From contig NZ_JACIDF010000004.1 of NCBI RefSeq assembly GCF_014196195.1, forward strand, positions 310,001 to 374,000: a stretch of DNA of 64,000 nucleotides. Reading direction: 5' to 3'. This DNA is from Anoxybacteroides rupiense (GTDB taxonomy: Bacteria > Bacillota > Bacilli > Bacillales > Anoxybacillaceae). Positions within the stretch are counted from its first letter, which is position 1; each line of letters begins with the position of its first letter. The position numbers were made by a program, and so were the translations under genes. Below are positions 54,066 through 63,418 of the stretch, in pieces. Under the pieces are notes generated by a model that was given only the letters and a program-made list of their open reading frames with translations, was not told the origin of the DNA and did no database searches.

Positions 54066-55748
54066 TTATTGTATTTTATAAACGCGTGCTTCCCATGGAC
54101 GCAAGCGAATTTCATGAAGCTCTTCGCTTTCCTCGACAGGATAATTGTGAATAAGCAGCTCTTTTGCAGTATATACAATATCCTCAGGCAGGCGAAAAAC
54201 AGGGGTCTCGTTCGAAAAGTTCGTGATCACCACCAACTTTTCGTTTCCAAGAGCTCGTGTATAAGCATAAATCAATGGATGGTCTTCTAAAATTAAATGG
54301 TACGTTCCATATACAATAACAGGATGCTGCTTGCGGAGCTGTATCAGTTTTTTGTAATAATGAAAAACCGAATCCGGATCTTGAAGTGCCGCTTTTGCAT
54401 TGATTTCTTTATAATTTGGATTGACCTGAATCCAAGGCGTTCCATCGGTAAAACCGGCGTGTTTGCTATCATCCCATTGCATCGGCGTTCGTGCATTGTC
54501 ACGCCCTTTATAATAAATTTTTTCAAGCACGGCTTGCGGGTTCTCACCGTACTTTTCAACATATTCTTTATACATATTAAGTGTTTCAATATCGCGGTAG
54601 TCTTCGATCGATGAAAAACGGACATTGGTCATTCCAAGTTCTTCCCCTTGATAAATATACGGCGTTCCCTGCATCATATGAAGAAAGGTCGCCAGCATTT
54701 TGGCAGACTCCACGCGATATTGCTTATCATCTCCAAAACGAGATACGGCGCGGGGCTGATCGTGGTTATTTAAATAAAGGCTATTCCATCCTTTTCCTTC
54801 TAACTCTTTCTGCCATTTTGTCATTGTTTTTTTCAAATCAGCCAACTTCCACGGCCGAATATCCCATTTTCCTCCAGGTCCAGAATCTAAATCAACATGC
54901 TCAAATTGAAATACCATATTTAGCTCGCATCGAGCCGGATCGGTATATAAAATTCCTTCTTTTGGAGTCACACCTGGTGTTTCGCCGACCGTCATAATAT
55001 CGTAATGGGATAACACCTCCCGATTCATTTCCTGCAAAAATTCATGCACACGCGGTCCATTCATAAAATATCGGCTGCCCGATACGTATTTCTTCCCATC
55101 GTATACTTCTCCATCCGGCAGTTCGGGCACTTTCGAAATCATATTGATAACATCCATTCGAAAGCCATCGACCCCTTTGTCGAGCCAAAACCGCATCATT
55201 TCATAAATTTCTTTCCGGACATTTGGATTTTCCCAATTCAAATCTGGCTGCTTTTTTGAAAACAAATGCAAATAATACTCTCCAGTTGCTTCATCATACT
55301 CCCATGCCGAACCGCTAAAAAACGACTCCCAATTGTTTGGTTCCTTCCCTTCCTTTCCCGGGCGCCAAATATAATAGTCTCGATAGGCATTATCCTTTGA
55401 TTTCCGCGATTCGATAAACCATGGATGTTCATCCGATGTGTGATTGACCACTAAATCCATCACCAATTTAATACCGCGCTTATGCATTTCTGACACCATT
55501 TCTTCCCAATCTTCCATCGTTCCGAATTCATCCATAATATTTCGGTAATCGCTAATATCATATCCATTATCATCATTAGGCGATTGATATACAGGAGATA
55601 GCCAAACCACATCAATTCCGAGTTCTTTTAAATAATCAAGCTTAGAAATAATCCCGCGAAGATCGCCAATTCCGTCACCGTCAGCATCCTTAAAGCTGCG
55701 CGGATAAATTTGATACACAACCGCCTCTTTCCACCACTTCTTCTCCAT
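54066..55748 (-). CDS. malL: oligo-1,6-glucosidase (isomaltase type, GH13)
   Basis: A 560-residue GH13 enzyme cutting alpha-1,6 ends of isomalto-oligosaccharides. Catalytic Asp199 in GFRMDVINM, Glu256 in MTVGETPG, and Asp330 in LNNHDQPRA. Val200 after the nucleophile is the residue linked to 1,6 specificity; the paralogue at 20189-21856 has Ala. Very close to P. thermoglucosidasius oligo-1,6-glucosidase as I recall it. Start at the ATG eight bases after GGGAG. A cre-type operator lies 26 bases upstream. Confidence 0.92.
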   Translation of the reverse strand: MEKKWWKEAVVYQIYPRSFKDADGDGIGDLRGIISKLDYLKELGIDVVWLSPVYQSPNDDNGYDISDYRNIMDEFGTMEDWEEMVSEMHKRGIKLVMDLVVNHTSDEHPWFIESRKSKDNAYRDYYIWRPGKEGKEPNNWESFFSGSAWEYDEATGEYYLHLFSKKQPDLNWENPNVRKEIYEMMRFWLDKGVDGFRMDVINMISKVPELPDGEVYDGKKYVSGSRYFMNGPRVHEFLQEMNREVLSHYDIMTVGETPGVTPKEGILYTDPARCELNMVFQFEHVDLDSGPGGKWDIRPWKLADLKKTMTKWQKELEGKGWNSLYLNNHDQPRAVSRFGDDKQYRVESAKMLATFLHMMQGTPYIYQGEELGMTNVRFSSIEDYRDIETLNMYKEYVEKYGENPQAVLEKIYYKGRDNARTPMQWDDSKHAGFTDGTPWIQVNPNYKEINAKAALQDPDSVFHYYKKLIQLRKQHPVIVYGTYHLILEDHPLIYAYTRALGNEKLVVITNFSNETPVFRLPEDIVYTAKELLIHNYPVEESEELHEIRLRPWEARVYKIQ

Positions 55749-55773
55749 TTTCATCACTCCCATCTATGTATAT

Positions 55774-55789
55774 ATGAAAACGATTTCAT
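55774..55789 (-). promoter_or_regulatory. cre-type operator before malL
   Basis: ATGAAAACGATTTCAT fits the CcpA consensus WTGNNARCGNWWWCAW at every position and shares TGAAAACGATTTC with the site before msmX. Confidence 0.75.
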
Positions 55790-56149
55790 ATATATGTATT
55801 TTACTACAAGATCCTACCTGTGCCTACTAATTTTACATTTTTCCTATCCTCCGCTATAATGAAACTATTCAAAATACATAACGGTAGATTCCATCGCGTG
55901 CACGGCCACACGTGTATATGGAATGCAGCTTGCCATGCTCATTTTCGACGATCGGGCGGCCAAACAATGGCGTTATATGCCCCTGATGAAAGCAAGTCCA
56001 CACGCTTGCTTCCGGTCGTCCGCTTCTTCTACCTTTCTGTTTATATGGATAATCCATCATTGGAAGATTCAAGCCTGCCATAGACGGCAAACCGTAATAG
56101 ACATCACACACATCGTGCAGCAATTAAAAAAGATAGTAGGGAGCATGAT
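55790..56149. other. intergenic stretch, nothing recognised
   Basis: Region between divergent malL and bdbC. Open frames here overlap each other and have no ribosome sites; promoters for both genes must lie here. Confidence 0.4.
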
Positions 56150-56590
56150 ATGAATCGAAAAGAAAAAATGGTAGAAAATTTATTGCTGGGTGCATGGGGA
56201 ACTGCTCTAATCGCCACATTAGGAAGTCTTTATTTTTCGGAAGTGATGAAATTCATACCGTGTGATCTTTGCTGGTTTCAGCGCATTTTTATGTATCCGC
56301 AGGTCATTCTTTTAGGACTAGCAGCTATTCGCAAGGAATATAGCATGGCACGATATAGCTTGGCGCTGTCTGTGATCGGCGGCACGATTTCACTTTACCA
56401 TTACTTAATCCAAAAAGTGCCTCTACTCCAAGAGCATGCGATTACTTGCGGCCGCGTTCCATGCACAGGCCAATACATTAATTGGTTAGGCTTTATCACC
56501 ATTCCATTTTTAGCGCTCACAGCGTTCTCCATCATTAGTCTACTAAGCACGTTCATCATCCGAACAGTGAAGGAAGGGAATTTCAATTGA
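56150..56590 (+). CDS. bdbC: disulfide oxidoreductase BdbC (DsbB family)
   Basis: A 146-residue membrane protein with four helices that reoxidises thiol-disulfide oxidases with quinone. The two Cys pairs are Cys38/Cys41 (CDLC) and Cys100/Cys105 (CGRVPC), in the expected periplasm-facing loops. The stop overlaps the next gene's TTG by four bases, so the two are coupled. TAGGGAG precedes the ATG. Confidence 0.92.
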   Translation: MNRKEKMVENLLLGAWGTALIATLGSLYFSEVMKFIPCDLCWFQRIFMYPQVILLGLAAIRKEYSMARYSLALSVIGGTISLYHYLIQKVPLLQEHAITCGRVPCTGQYINWLGFITIPFLALTAFSIISLLSTFIIRTVKEGNFN

Positions 56591-57051
56591 AAAAAATCTT
56601 GATTTTCGGGACCGTTATCCTCGCTTTATTCTTAGCAATCTCTTGGATCACGTCTTATCAGCAAACTGAAAAAGCAAAAGACAATCCTTATAAAAAAGAA
56701 AAGTTAGATCCCGCCACCATTGAACAGCTGGATGATCCAAACTACAAAAACCTCATCCTACCAGATGAGCTTGCTAAAAAGCTCGATAATCATGAAACGG
56801 TGACAGTATATTTCTATAGTCCTACTTGCCCACACTGCGAAAAAACAACACCGATCGTCGTTCCACTTGCCAAAAAAATGGGCATTGACTTGAAATTGTT
56901 CAATTTGCTTGAGTTTGAAGATGGCTGGGATACGTATCATATCGATGGGACACCGACCATTGTCCACTTTGAAAATGGCAAAGAAGTAAAGCGAATTGAC
57001 GGATACCGTGAGGAAAACGTTTTTCGCGATTGGTTCGAATCGATTAAGTAA
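56587..57051 (+). CDS. membrane-anchored thioredoxin-like thiol oxidase, BdbC partner
   Basis: A 154-residue protein with an N-terminal membrane anchor and a thioredoxin fold; active site Cys81-Pro-His-Cys84 (SPTCPHCEK), the CPHC type of DsbA-like oxidases. IDGTPTIVHF supplies the cis-Pro loop. Translated with bdbC (TTGA overlap), so it is the likely substrate-facing oxidase, with a role like BdbA or BdbD. Confidence 0.87.
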   Translation: MKKILIFGTVILALFLAISWITSYQQTEKAKDNPYKKEKLDPATIEQLDDPNYKNLILPDELAKKLDNHETVTVYFYSPTCPHCEKTTPIVVPLAKKMGIDLKLFNLLEFEDGWDTYHIDGTPTIVHFENGKEVKRIDGYREENVFRDWFESIK

Positions 57052-57081
57052 AAAGGGCTCTCATCAGCAAGAGTCCTTTTT
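57051..57081. terminator. bidirectional terminator
   Basis: AAAAGG and CTCT pair with AGAG and CCTTTT around one mismatch; shared by the thioredoxin gene and convergent yhcU. Confidence 0.75.
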
Positions 57082-57472
57082 ACATGACCCAATCATTTTG
57101 CGGCCGCGAATACATGCTAAAAATACGGCGGCGTTTTTTCCGGAACTGGTCAATAGTAAACGGAAAGGATATTCCAAACTTCTCAAGCAACTGAACATTC
57201 CGTTCAAATAAATGATGATATCCTTCTTGGATACCATGATGTTCAATGCACTCAATGACGGTAAGGAGCGATTGCAAGGCCGAAATCAATTGGAATGCTT
57301 CTTTCATCGTGCCGTTATATCGCAAACCTTCCATAGAGAGAATTTGCAACTGTTCAAATTTTTGAATCTGCTCATCGTCAAAATAACACGGAAATACTTC
57401 GCTATAAAAACAATGAATTAAATCGCCGATATGCTCCTCATGCTCTTTTGTCGCTGCATTCACTACCTTCAA
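57080..57472 (-). CDS. yhcU: YhcU-like protein
   Basis: A 130-residue soluble helical protein of unknown function resembling B. subtilis YhcU (IGDLIHCFYSEVFPCYFDDE and TMKEAFQLISALQSLLTVIE, read in parts); length and neighbourhood (yhcT, yhcV) agree. The C-terminus is basic. Monocistronic and convergent with the bdbC pair. Confidence 0.8.
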   Translation of the reverse strand: MKVVNAATKEHEEHIGDLIHCFYSEVFPCYFDDEQIQKFEQLQILSMEGLRYNGTMKEAFQLISALQSLLTVIECIEHHGIQEGYHHLFERNVQLLEKFGISFPFTIDQFRKKRRRIFSMYSRPQNDWVM

Positions 57473-57875
57473 TGCTACATACCACCTTTTTCTACTACAT
57501 TCTACTCTTGCATGTTCAGATCGTTCAACGATACTATGAGTGTATCATACATGCTGAATCAATAGTGAAAGAAATTATTTCCACAATGCAAGAATCTCCC
57601 ATCGGTTTCTTACTGCTATTGTTTCATGACTCTATTAGCGGTAGTGGACGTTACATGTAAAAATGATCGATATAACTCGATCCCTTGGGAGGACGATCCG
57701 TTTTTGACGGTCAGGCGACCAAATAAGGAATGTTCTAAAAGCTATATGGTTTGTCCCAATCGCCTAACTCTTGTTGAATTTAGAGCGTAATAGGCCAAAA
57801 CGGGGCGCACGCTGTTGGCTATCTCTCTGCACTACTTATTCAGTTTATAAATGATAGAAAATGAAGGTGAAAAAT
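57473..57875. other. intergenic stretch, nothing recognised
   Basis: Between divergent yhcU and yhcT. No RNA or operator recognised; short frames here lack ribosome sites. Confidence 0.4.
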
Positions 57876-58784
57876 GTGCTAACAATTCGCAAAGGAGAAT
57901 GGCTAGAATTTACTGTACCGTCCGACTGGCACGGACAAACGATCGAATCTTTATTAAGGACCATGTGGAATTCACCAAAAAAATGGCTTCATCAACTCCG
58001 AATGGAAAAAGGAGTGAGAGTAAACGGAGAAACAGTGTCTTGGCAAACCCGCCTGCAAAAAAACGACCGATTCCAGATATGGGTGTATAAACCTGAGACG
58101 TCCGACATTTTACCAAACTATCAGGAGCTTGATATTTTGTGGGAAGACGAGCATCTTATCGTCGTAAATAAGGCTGCTGGAATGGAGGTCCATCCAACCT
58201 CTCCCAATCAAACAAACACATTATCCAACATTGTAGCAGCCTATTTTCAAACAAAGGGGATTTTTACAAAGGTTCGGCATATCCATCGCTTGGATCGGGA
58301 TACATCAGGAGCTATTTTATTTGCTAAACACGCTTTGGCAGGTGCCATATTGGACCGTATGCTGGAACAGCGGCAAATCAAACGAACCTATGTAGCTCTT
58401 GTTCATGGAATTTTAAAGGAGAAAAGCGGAAGCATTGACGCACCAATCGGACGGGATCGCCATCATCCGACAAGGCGAAGGGTATCAAAAACCGGCCTGG
58501 CCGCTGTAACCCATTATCGGGTTCTCGATACGGACTTTAAAAAGCAAACTTCATTGGTCGAACTTACGTTAGAGACAGGACGCACACATCAAATCCGCGT
58601 GCATATGAGCTATATTGGTCATCCTTTAGTCGGCGATCGTTTATATGAGGGAAGCGCCCAACCATTGTCAAGACAGGCGCTTCATGCATTCAAGCTCGAT
58701 TTCCCGCACCCTTTTACCAATGAATTCATTCGCTGCGTAGCTCCTTGCAATGATAAATGGCTGCCTAATACCCTCTGGTCATAA
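57876..58784 (+). CDS. yhcT: RluA/RluD-family pseudouridine synthase YhcT
   Basis: A 302-residue RNA pseudouridine synthase. N-terminal S4-like region, then the catalytic block HIHRLDRDTSG with the essential Asp, and TGRTHQIRVHMSYIGHPLVGD near the end. The GTG start follows AAGGTGA; it gives the same length as B. subtilis YhcT. The target RNA site is not known. Confidence 0.9.
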   Translation: MLTIRKGEWLEFTVPSDWHGQTIESLLRTMWNSPKKWLHQLRMEKGVRVNGETVSWQTRLQKNDRFQIWVYKPETSDILPNYQELDILWEDEHLIVVNKAAGMEVHPTSPNQTNTLSNIVAAYFQTKGIFTKVRHIHRLDRDTSGAILFAKHALAGAILDRMLEQRQIKRTYVALVHGILKEKSGSIDAPIGRDRHHPTRRRVSKTGLAAVTHYRVLDTDFKKQTSLVELTLETGRTHQIRVHMSYIGHPLVGDRLYEGSAQPLSRQALHAFKLDFPHPFTNEFIRCVAPCNDKWLPNTLWS

Positions 58785-58888
58785 AGCTTGCCTTGCAGAC
58801 GCTTTTATCATGCACCATTAGTCTCGCTCGGCTGCATTGATCGTCTGCAAGCGTTTTTCAATCGCCATCCATAGATGAGGATGAAAAT

Positions 58889-58926
58889 AGCTGTAGACAA
58901 AGTCCAAATGGACTTTGTCTACAGCT
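58889..58926. repeat. dispersed palindrome, copy C
   Basis: 38 bp with an 18-bp stem (half-site AGCTGTAGACAAAGTCCA) and a 2-base centre, 20 bases after the stop of the MpfA-like gene; followed on the gene strand by ATTTTCATCC. Confidence 0.85.
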
Positions 58927-58946
58927 TAGCTTTGTACACTTTGCTA

Positions 58947-60293
58947 TCAATAATGAAATTGGGCCTCTCCATCACCATGTAGCGAATGATCTTCCTCTTG
59001 AGCTTCCTTTCTCGTGACTTCAATCGTTTTTACATGATGACCATCCATCTCCAGCACCTTCAACAAGTAATGATCCACCTCGATGCTGTCGCCTTCTTTG
59101 ATATCATAGTGTTCTGTTAAAATCCAGCCGCCGATCGTATCAACGTCACTATCATCAATTGACAGACCAAATAAATCATTGACCTCGCTAATCAACACTT
59201 TTCCATCAACCACTGTATGCAGATCATCAATTTTTTGGATTAACGGAAGCTCATCAACGTCAAACTCATCTTGAATTTCACCAACAATTTCCTCCAAGAT
59301 ATCTTCAACCGTAACAAGTCCTGACGTTCCGCCATATTCGTCCACTAAAATCGCCATGTGAATACGTTCTTTTTGCATTTTTACAAGCAAATCATGAATG
59401 GCAATCGATTCAATCACTTGAATGATTGGACGAATATAATCCTTTAGCTCCTTCGTTTGTGAGCGATTAGCGACGAGATCTGTAAATACTTCCTTTACAT
59501 TAATTAAACCGAGAACGTGGTCTTTATCTCCATCAATCACCGGATAACGTGTATACTTTTCTTCTTTAATGATCTCGAGATTTTCTTGAATCGAATGATT
59601 CATATCAAGAGCTACAATCTCTTTGCGCGGTACCATGATCTCCTTTGCCACCCGGTCATCAAAACGGAAAATGTTATTGACGTATTTATATTCAGATTGG
59701 TTAATTTCCCCGCTTTTATAGCTCTCTGATAAAATAAGCCGCAATTCCTCTTCAGAATGCGCAAGCTCATGCTCTGACGCAGGCTTCAAGCCAAACAAAT
59801 TGGTTACAAGGCGTGCGGATGTATTCAGTGTCCAAATAAATGGATACATGAGCTTATAAAACAAAATAAGCGGCTTTGCTGTAAATAATGTAATAGCTTC
59901 AGCTTTTTGAATTGCGAATGTCTTCGGCGCCAGTTCACCAACAACCACATGCAAAAACGTAATGCTAGCAAAGGCAATAATAAAAGACAAAACATGCGAG
60001 AGAGATTCGGATAAATCCAATCCTTCAAATACCGGCAGGAGCATTCGCTCAACAGTCGGCTCCCCTAGCCAACCTAATCCTAACGATGTAATCGTAATCC
60101 CAAGCTGGTTAGCTGATAAATACTCATCCAAATTTGAAATAACATTTTTCGCGGCAATCGCATGTTTATTTCCTTCGCTAATCAATTGATCGATTCTTGA
60201 TGTCCGCACCTTGACGATAGCGAATTCCGAGGCAACGAAAAAGCCGGTAATCGCAATTAATAAAGCCACTATCACTAAATTAAATATGTCCAA
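58947..60293 (-). CDS. MpfA/YhdP-like CNNM magnesium exporter
   Basis: A 448-residue membrane protein: DUF21 domain with four segments (1-185), CBS pair (about 205-330, with [21 protein letters not shown] read in parts), and CorC_HlyC tail (350-430). Closely resembles B. subtilis YhdP, a relative of the S. aureus Mg2+ exporter MpfA. The start TTG (opening MDIFNL, as in YhdP) has no adjacent ribosome site; AGGAGG at 60330-60335 is separated from it by a 9-bp hairpin. Follows yugP on the same strand. Confidence 0.87.
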   Translation of the reverse strand: MDIFNLVIVALLIAITGFFVASEFAIVKVRTSRIDQLISEGNKHAIAAKNVISNLDEYLSANQLGITITSLGLGWLGEPTVERMLLPVFEGLDLSESLSHVLSFIIAFASITFLHVVVGELAPKTFAIQKAEAITLFTAKPLILFYKLMYPFIWTLNTSARLVTNLFGLKPASEHELAHSEEELRLILSESYKSGEINQSEYKYVNNIFRFDDRVAKEIMVPRKEIVALDMNHSIQENLEIIKEEKYTRYPVIDGDKDHVLGLINVKEVFTDLVANRSQTKELKDYIRPIIQVIESIAIHDLLVKMQKERIHMAILVDEYGGTSGLVTVEDILEEIVGEIQDEFDVDELPLIQKIDDLHTVVDGKVLISEVNDLFGLSIDDSDVDTIGGWILTEHYDIKEGDSIEVDHYLLKVLEMDGHHVKTIEVTRKEAQEEDHSLHGDGEAQFHY

Positions 60294-60300
60294 TTAGTTT

Positions 60301-60323
60301 CCGCACACGTTGACCGTGTGCGG
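60301..60323 (-). promoter_or_regulatory. hairpin between Shine-Dalgarno and start codon of the MpfA-like gene
   Basis: CCGCACACG/CGTGTGCGG with a 5-base loop, 7 bases before the TTG and 6 bases after AGGAGG on the minus strand. Folding would shorten the ribosome-site spacing from 36 to about 13 bases. Confidence 0.6.
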
Positions 60324-60352
60324 ATTACACCTCCTACAAAACGAATTGTATG

Positions 60353-61042
60353 TTACTCTTCATCGTTATTGCTTTGGGTAAAGATAAGTATATATTTCAA
60401 CAGCTCAAGCACCGAAATAAGCGCAGCGGCCACATAAGTCAAAGCGGCTGCCCCCAGCACCTTGTTCACTCCACGCTCCTCTTCACGCTGGATAATTCCT
60501 TCAGCAAGCATAAATTTCTTCGCTCTTGAGCTTGCATTAAATTCAACGGGCAGCGTGACTAGCTGAAACGCTACAGCAAAGGAAAAGAAAATAATGCCTA
60601 GCCCAATAAGGGAAAGCTGCTTAAAAAGAAATCCCGCTATTAATAAGAACGGAGCGGCTCCAGATGTGAAATTAACAATCGGGAACATGCGGTGGCGAAG
60701 CACTAGCGCTCCATATGATTGCTTATGCTGGACAGCATGGCCGACCTCATGCGCTGCCACAGAAACGGCGGCGATGGAACGTCCGTAATATACTGGTTCT
60801 GATAGGCGAACAGCACGGGAAATCGGATCATAATGGTCCGTTAATCTTCCTCGAACTGGCTCAACAGGCACATGATAAAGACCATTGCGGTCTAAAATCA
60901 TTCTGGCCACTTCCGCTCCCGTTAATCCGGAAGAAGCTAATACTCTTGACCATCTTTCAAAGTTTCCCGAAACTTTAAATTGCGCCCACAGAGAAATGCC
61001 AAATGCAATCATAATTAAAAAATCCATCGGATGAAAAAACAT
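60353..61042 (-). CDS. yugP: zinc metallopeptidase YugP
   Basis: A 229-residue membrane metallopeptidase with HEVGH in VAAHEVGHAVQH (about residue 97) and several hydrophobic segments, matching the YugP (peptidase_membr) family. GGAGGG precedes the ATG. Substrate unknown. Upstream neighbour of the MpfA-like gene with a 59-base gap. Confidence 0.9.
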   Translation of the reverse strand: MFFHPMDFLIMIAFGISLWAQFKVSGNFERWSRVLASSGLTGAEVARMILDRNGLYHVPVEPVRGRLTDHYDPISRAVRLSEPVYYGRSIAAVSVAAHEVGHAVQHKQSYGALVLRHRMFPIVNFTSGAAPFLLIAGFLFKQLSLIGLGIIFFSFAVAFQLVTLPVEFNASSRAKKFMLAEGIIQREEERGVNKVLGAAALTYVAAALISVLELLKYILIFTQSNNDEE

Positions 61043-61790
61043 TCATAAACCCTCCGTTAATGGTCGCATAACATCCTGAAAAACATGTTATACTATTTAA
61101 TATTTTACTGTACCTCGCATTTTTTCGTCAAACAAAGTCCTCTTTACCCTTTAGTATGGAAAAAATGAATACATATACAAATTCCTTTTTATTCTTGTCC
61201 GCTTTTTCAAGATGATTCGCTCCATCTTTTTTATCATGCTCATAGCTTATTCTCTTCTCCCCTTCAGCCGTGTTTTCGCCATATCAAATTGAGGGAACCT
61301 TTCGATCTTTTCGTTTTATTGGATCTCCATGATTCGCAAATGGAGCCAATGCCGAAGTCATGTATATATAGACGTAGCTCTTGTTCTATTTCATCGTTGG
61401 GTTTCAGAACAAGAAGCTTCTCCCCCCTATAAAATTAAAAAGGCTTCCATCATGAAGCCTTAAATTGATGATAAACATTTTTATCCTCCATCAATGGCGA
61501 TCGCTCTTCCGCTTATGAGCTTCTTTCGTGCGATTTGCACCTCCCAGCTGCATTCTTTATTTGTGTTTTCAAGCCAGTTTGATGTGGAAGCATCGCTACA
61601 AATGGAGGCTATTAAAATGGTTGTAGCCAAAATCCATGTTCACTTTGACTACAACCTGAAAACCTTCTCTTATGACACCTTTTTACAGCAAGCAACCTTT
61701 TTTCTCACAGTACGACGTCTTAGAGATGAAAGGATACATGAATCTCTCCCAACTCCACTTTATAAGGTGCGAAACTTCTTAGTGAATATG
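61043..61790. other. intergenic stretch with orphan hairpin and palindrome copy D
   Basis: No supported gene. AAGGCTTC/GAAGCCTT hairpin at 61440-61461 and the degenerate palindrome at 61620. Promoter of yugP expected at the left end. Confidence 0.45.
61620..61655. repeat. dispersed palindrome, copy D (degenerate)
   Basis: GTTGTAG and CTACAAC ends are kept while the inner arms have drifted (CCAAAATCC against CACTTTGA). The flanks GGCTATTAAAATG and CTGAAAA match copy B. It lies 135 bases after the yvgN stop. Confidence 0.7.
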
Positions 61791-62618
61791 TTAAAAATTA
61801 AAATTATCTGGATCGGGACCGATCCGCTCATTTTTATTGAGGGAATTAATTTTCTCCATGTCCTCTGCCGTTAATTCAAAATCAAAAATGTTTGCATTTT
61901 CTTTAATACGATGTGGAGTGACTGATTTTGGAATAGTCACCACTTCGTTTTGCAAATCCCAGCGAAGAATCACTTGTGCCGGTGATTTTCCATATTTCTT
62001 TCCGATTTCAATTAAAGTGGAATCATGAAGCAATTCCCCTTGCATAAGCGGCGACCAAGCCTCCAACTGAATTCCATGCTGTTTGCAGAAGGATCGAAGC
62101 TCTTCTTGAGTAAGGCGCGGATGATACTCCACTTGGTTTACCATCGGCTTAATTTGACAATCCGCAAGCAAATCTTCTAAATGATGAATCTGAAAATTAC
62201 ATACTCCAATAGCGCGCACGCGGCCATCTTTGTATAGCTGTTCAAGCGCACGATACGTATCCTTATACTTCCCCTTTACAGGCCAATGAACCAAATAAAG
62301 GTCCACATAATCAAGACCAAGCTTTTGCAAACTGTCCTCAAACGCTTTTAATGTAGTATCATATCCTTGATCTGAATTCCACACTTTTGTAGTAATAAAA
62401 AGCTCTTGTCGCGGCACGCCAGATTCCTTTATAGCCTGGCCGACTCCTTGTTCATTTTTATAGACTGCGGCTGTATCAATATGACGGTATCCTACTTCAA
62501 TCGCTGTTTTCACCGCTTGAACTACTTCCTCGCCATCCTTTACTTTCCAAACACCAAATCCAAGCCACGGCATTTTGACACCATTATGTAAGATCGCTCC
62601 ATCATGTAAGCTGTTCAT
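61791..62618 (-). CDS. yvgN: aldo-keto reductase YvgN (glyoxal/methylglyoxal reductase)
   Basis: A 275-residue NADPH-dependent reductase. Catalytic tetrad regions: DTAAVYKNE (Asp, Tyr), FITTKVWN (Lys) and LVHWPVKG (His); [19 protein letters not shown] binds NADPH (read in parts). Nearly the same as B. subtilis YvgN, which detoxifies glyoxal and methylglyoxal. Start at ATG after GGAAGGAGGAG. Confidence 0.92.
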   Translation of the reverse strand: MNSLHDGAILHNGVKMPWLGFGVWKVKDGEEVVQAVKTAIEVGYRHIDTAAVYKNEQGVGQAIKESGVPRQELFITTKVWNSDQGYDTTLKAFEDSLQKLGLDYVDLYLVHWPVKGKYKDTYRALEQLYKDGRVRAIGVCNFQIHHLEDLLADCQIKPMVNQVEYHPRLTQEELRSFCKQHGIQLEAWSPLMQGELLHDSTLIEIGKKYGKSPAQVILRWDLQNEVVTIPKSVTPHRIKENANIFDFELTAEDMEKINSLNKNERIGPDPDNFNF

Positions 62619-62697
62619 TGCTTCTCCTCCTTCCAAATTTTACGTTTTCATTATCGCTTTTTTTGCTTTTAAAAAGCAAAAGATATGCTTGATCAAA

Positions 62698-62741
62698 AAA
62701 CCGGCTTCTTATCGCCTTATGGCGATGTTAGAAGCCGGTTT
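62698..62741 (-). terminator. terminator of wrbA
   Basis: An 11-bp stem AAACCGGCTTC/GAAGCCGGTTT with an inner CGCC/GGCG pair, followed by T on the minus strand. Confidence 0.85.
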
Positions 62742-62761
62742 CATCTGATCTCATGAATTTT

Positions 62762-63376
62762 TTATTTTTGTAAACCGTTTTTCACCCATTGGGCGACTTG
62801 CACCGTGCGTTTTGCTTGATGTTTGACAGCCGCCTCAGCATCTTCAGCAATATTGCCGTTTTGATCTACTGTTACACTTGTACCATATGGATTTCCTCCG
62901 CCAGCAAAAATCGCCGAATCGGTATATCCTGGCGCTGCCACAATGGCTCCCCAATGATACATCGTTGTGTACAATTGCAAAATGGTTTGCTCTTGACCAC
63001 CATGAGGATTTTGAGAGCTTGACATAGCACTTACCACTTTGTTGACAAGCTTCCCTTGGAACCAAAGCCCCCCTGTTGTGTCTAAAAATTGTTTAAGCTG
63101 CCCTGGAACATTGCCAAATCGGGTTGGTACGCTGAAAATAATCGCATCTGCCCATTCCAAGTCATCTAGCGTAACCGTTGGAACATCTTTTGTTGCTTCC
63201 ACATGTGCCTTCCAAGCAGGGTTAGATTCAATGGCTGCCGCTGGAGCAAGCTCGGGAACTTTTAATACCTTTACGTCTGCCCCTGCGTCTTTCGCTGCTT
63301 CTTCTGCCCATTTCGCTAATTTGTAATTGGTTCCGGTAGAACTGTAATAGATGATCGCTAAGTTGACATTGGTCAT
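62762..63376 (-). CDS. wrbA: NAD(P)H:quinone oxidoreductase WrbA
   Basis: A 204-residue flavodoxin-like quinone reductase. FMN loop YYSSTGTNYKLAKW near residue 9, PTRFGNVPGQLKQFLDTTGGLW (read in parts) and SSQNPHGGQEQTILQLY are WrbA marks. Two-electron reduction of quinones avoids semiquinone radicals. Start is the ATG nine bases after GGAG. Neighbours YvgN and pirin also deal with electrophiles and quinoid compounds. Confidence 0.93.
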   Translation of the reverse strand: MTNVNLAIIYYSSTGTNYKLAKWAEEAAKDAGADVKVLKVPELAPAAAIESNPAWKAHVEATKDVPTVTLDDLEWADAIIFSVPTRFGNVPGQLKQFLDTTGGLWFQGKLVNKVVSAMSSSQNPHGGQEQTILQLYTTMYHWGAIVAAPGYTDSAIFAGGGNPYGTSVTVDQNGNIAEDAEAAVKHQAKRTVQVAQWVKNGLQK

Positions 63377-63418
63377 ATCCATTCTCTCCTTTATAAATAT
63401 ATAATCTCATTCCGCCTT

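Noticed and set aside
8495-61655. CRISPR array
   Set aside because: The repeats are four single palindromes kilobases apart, not regularly spaced, and no cas gene is present.
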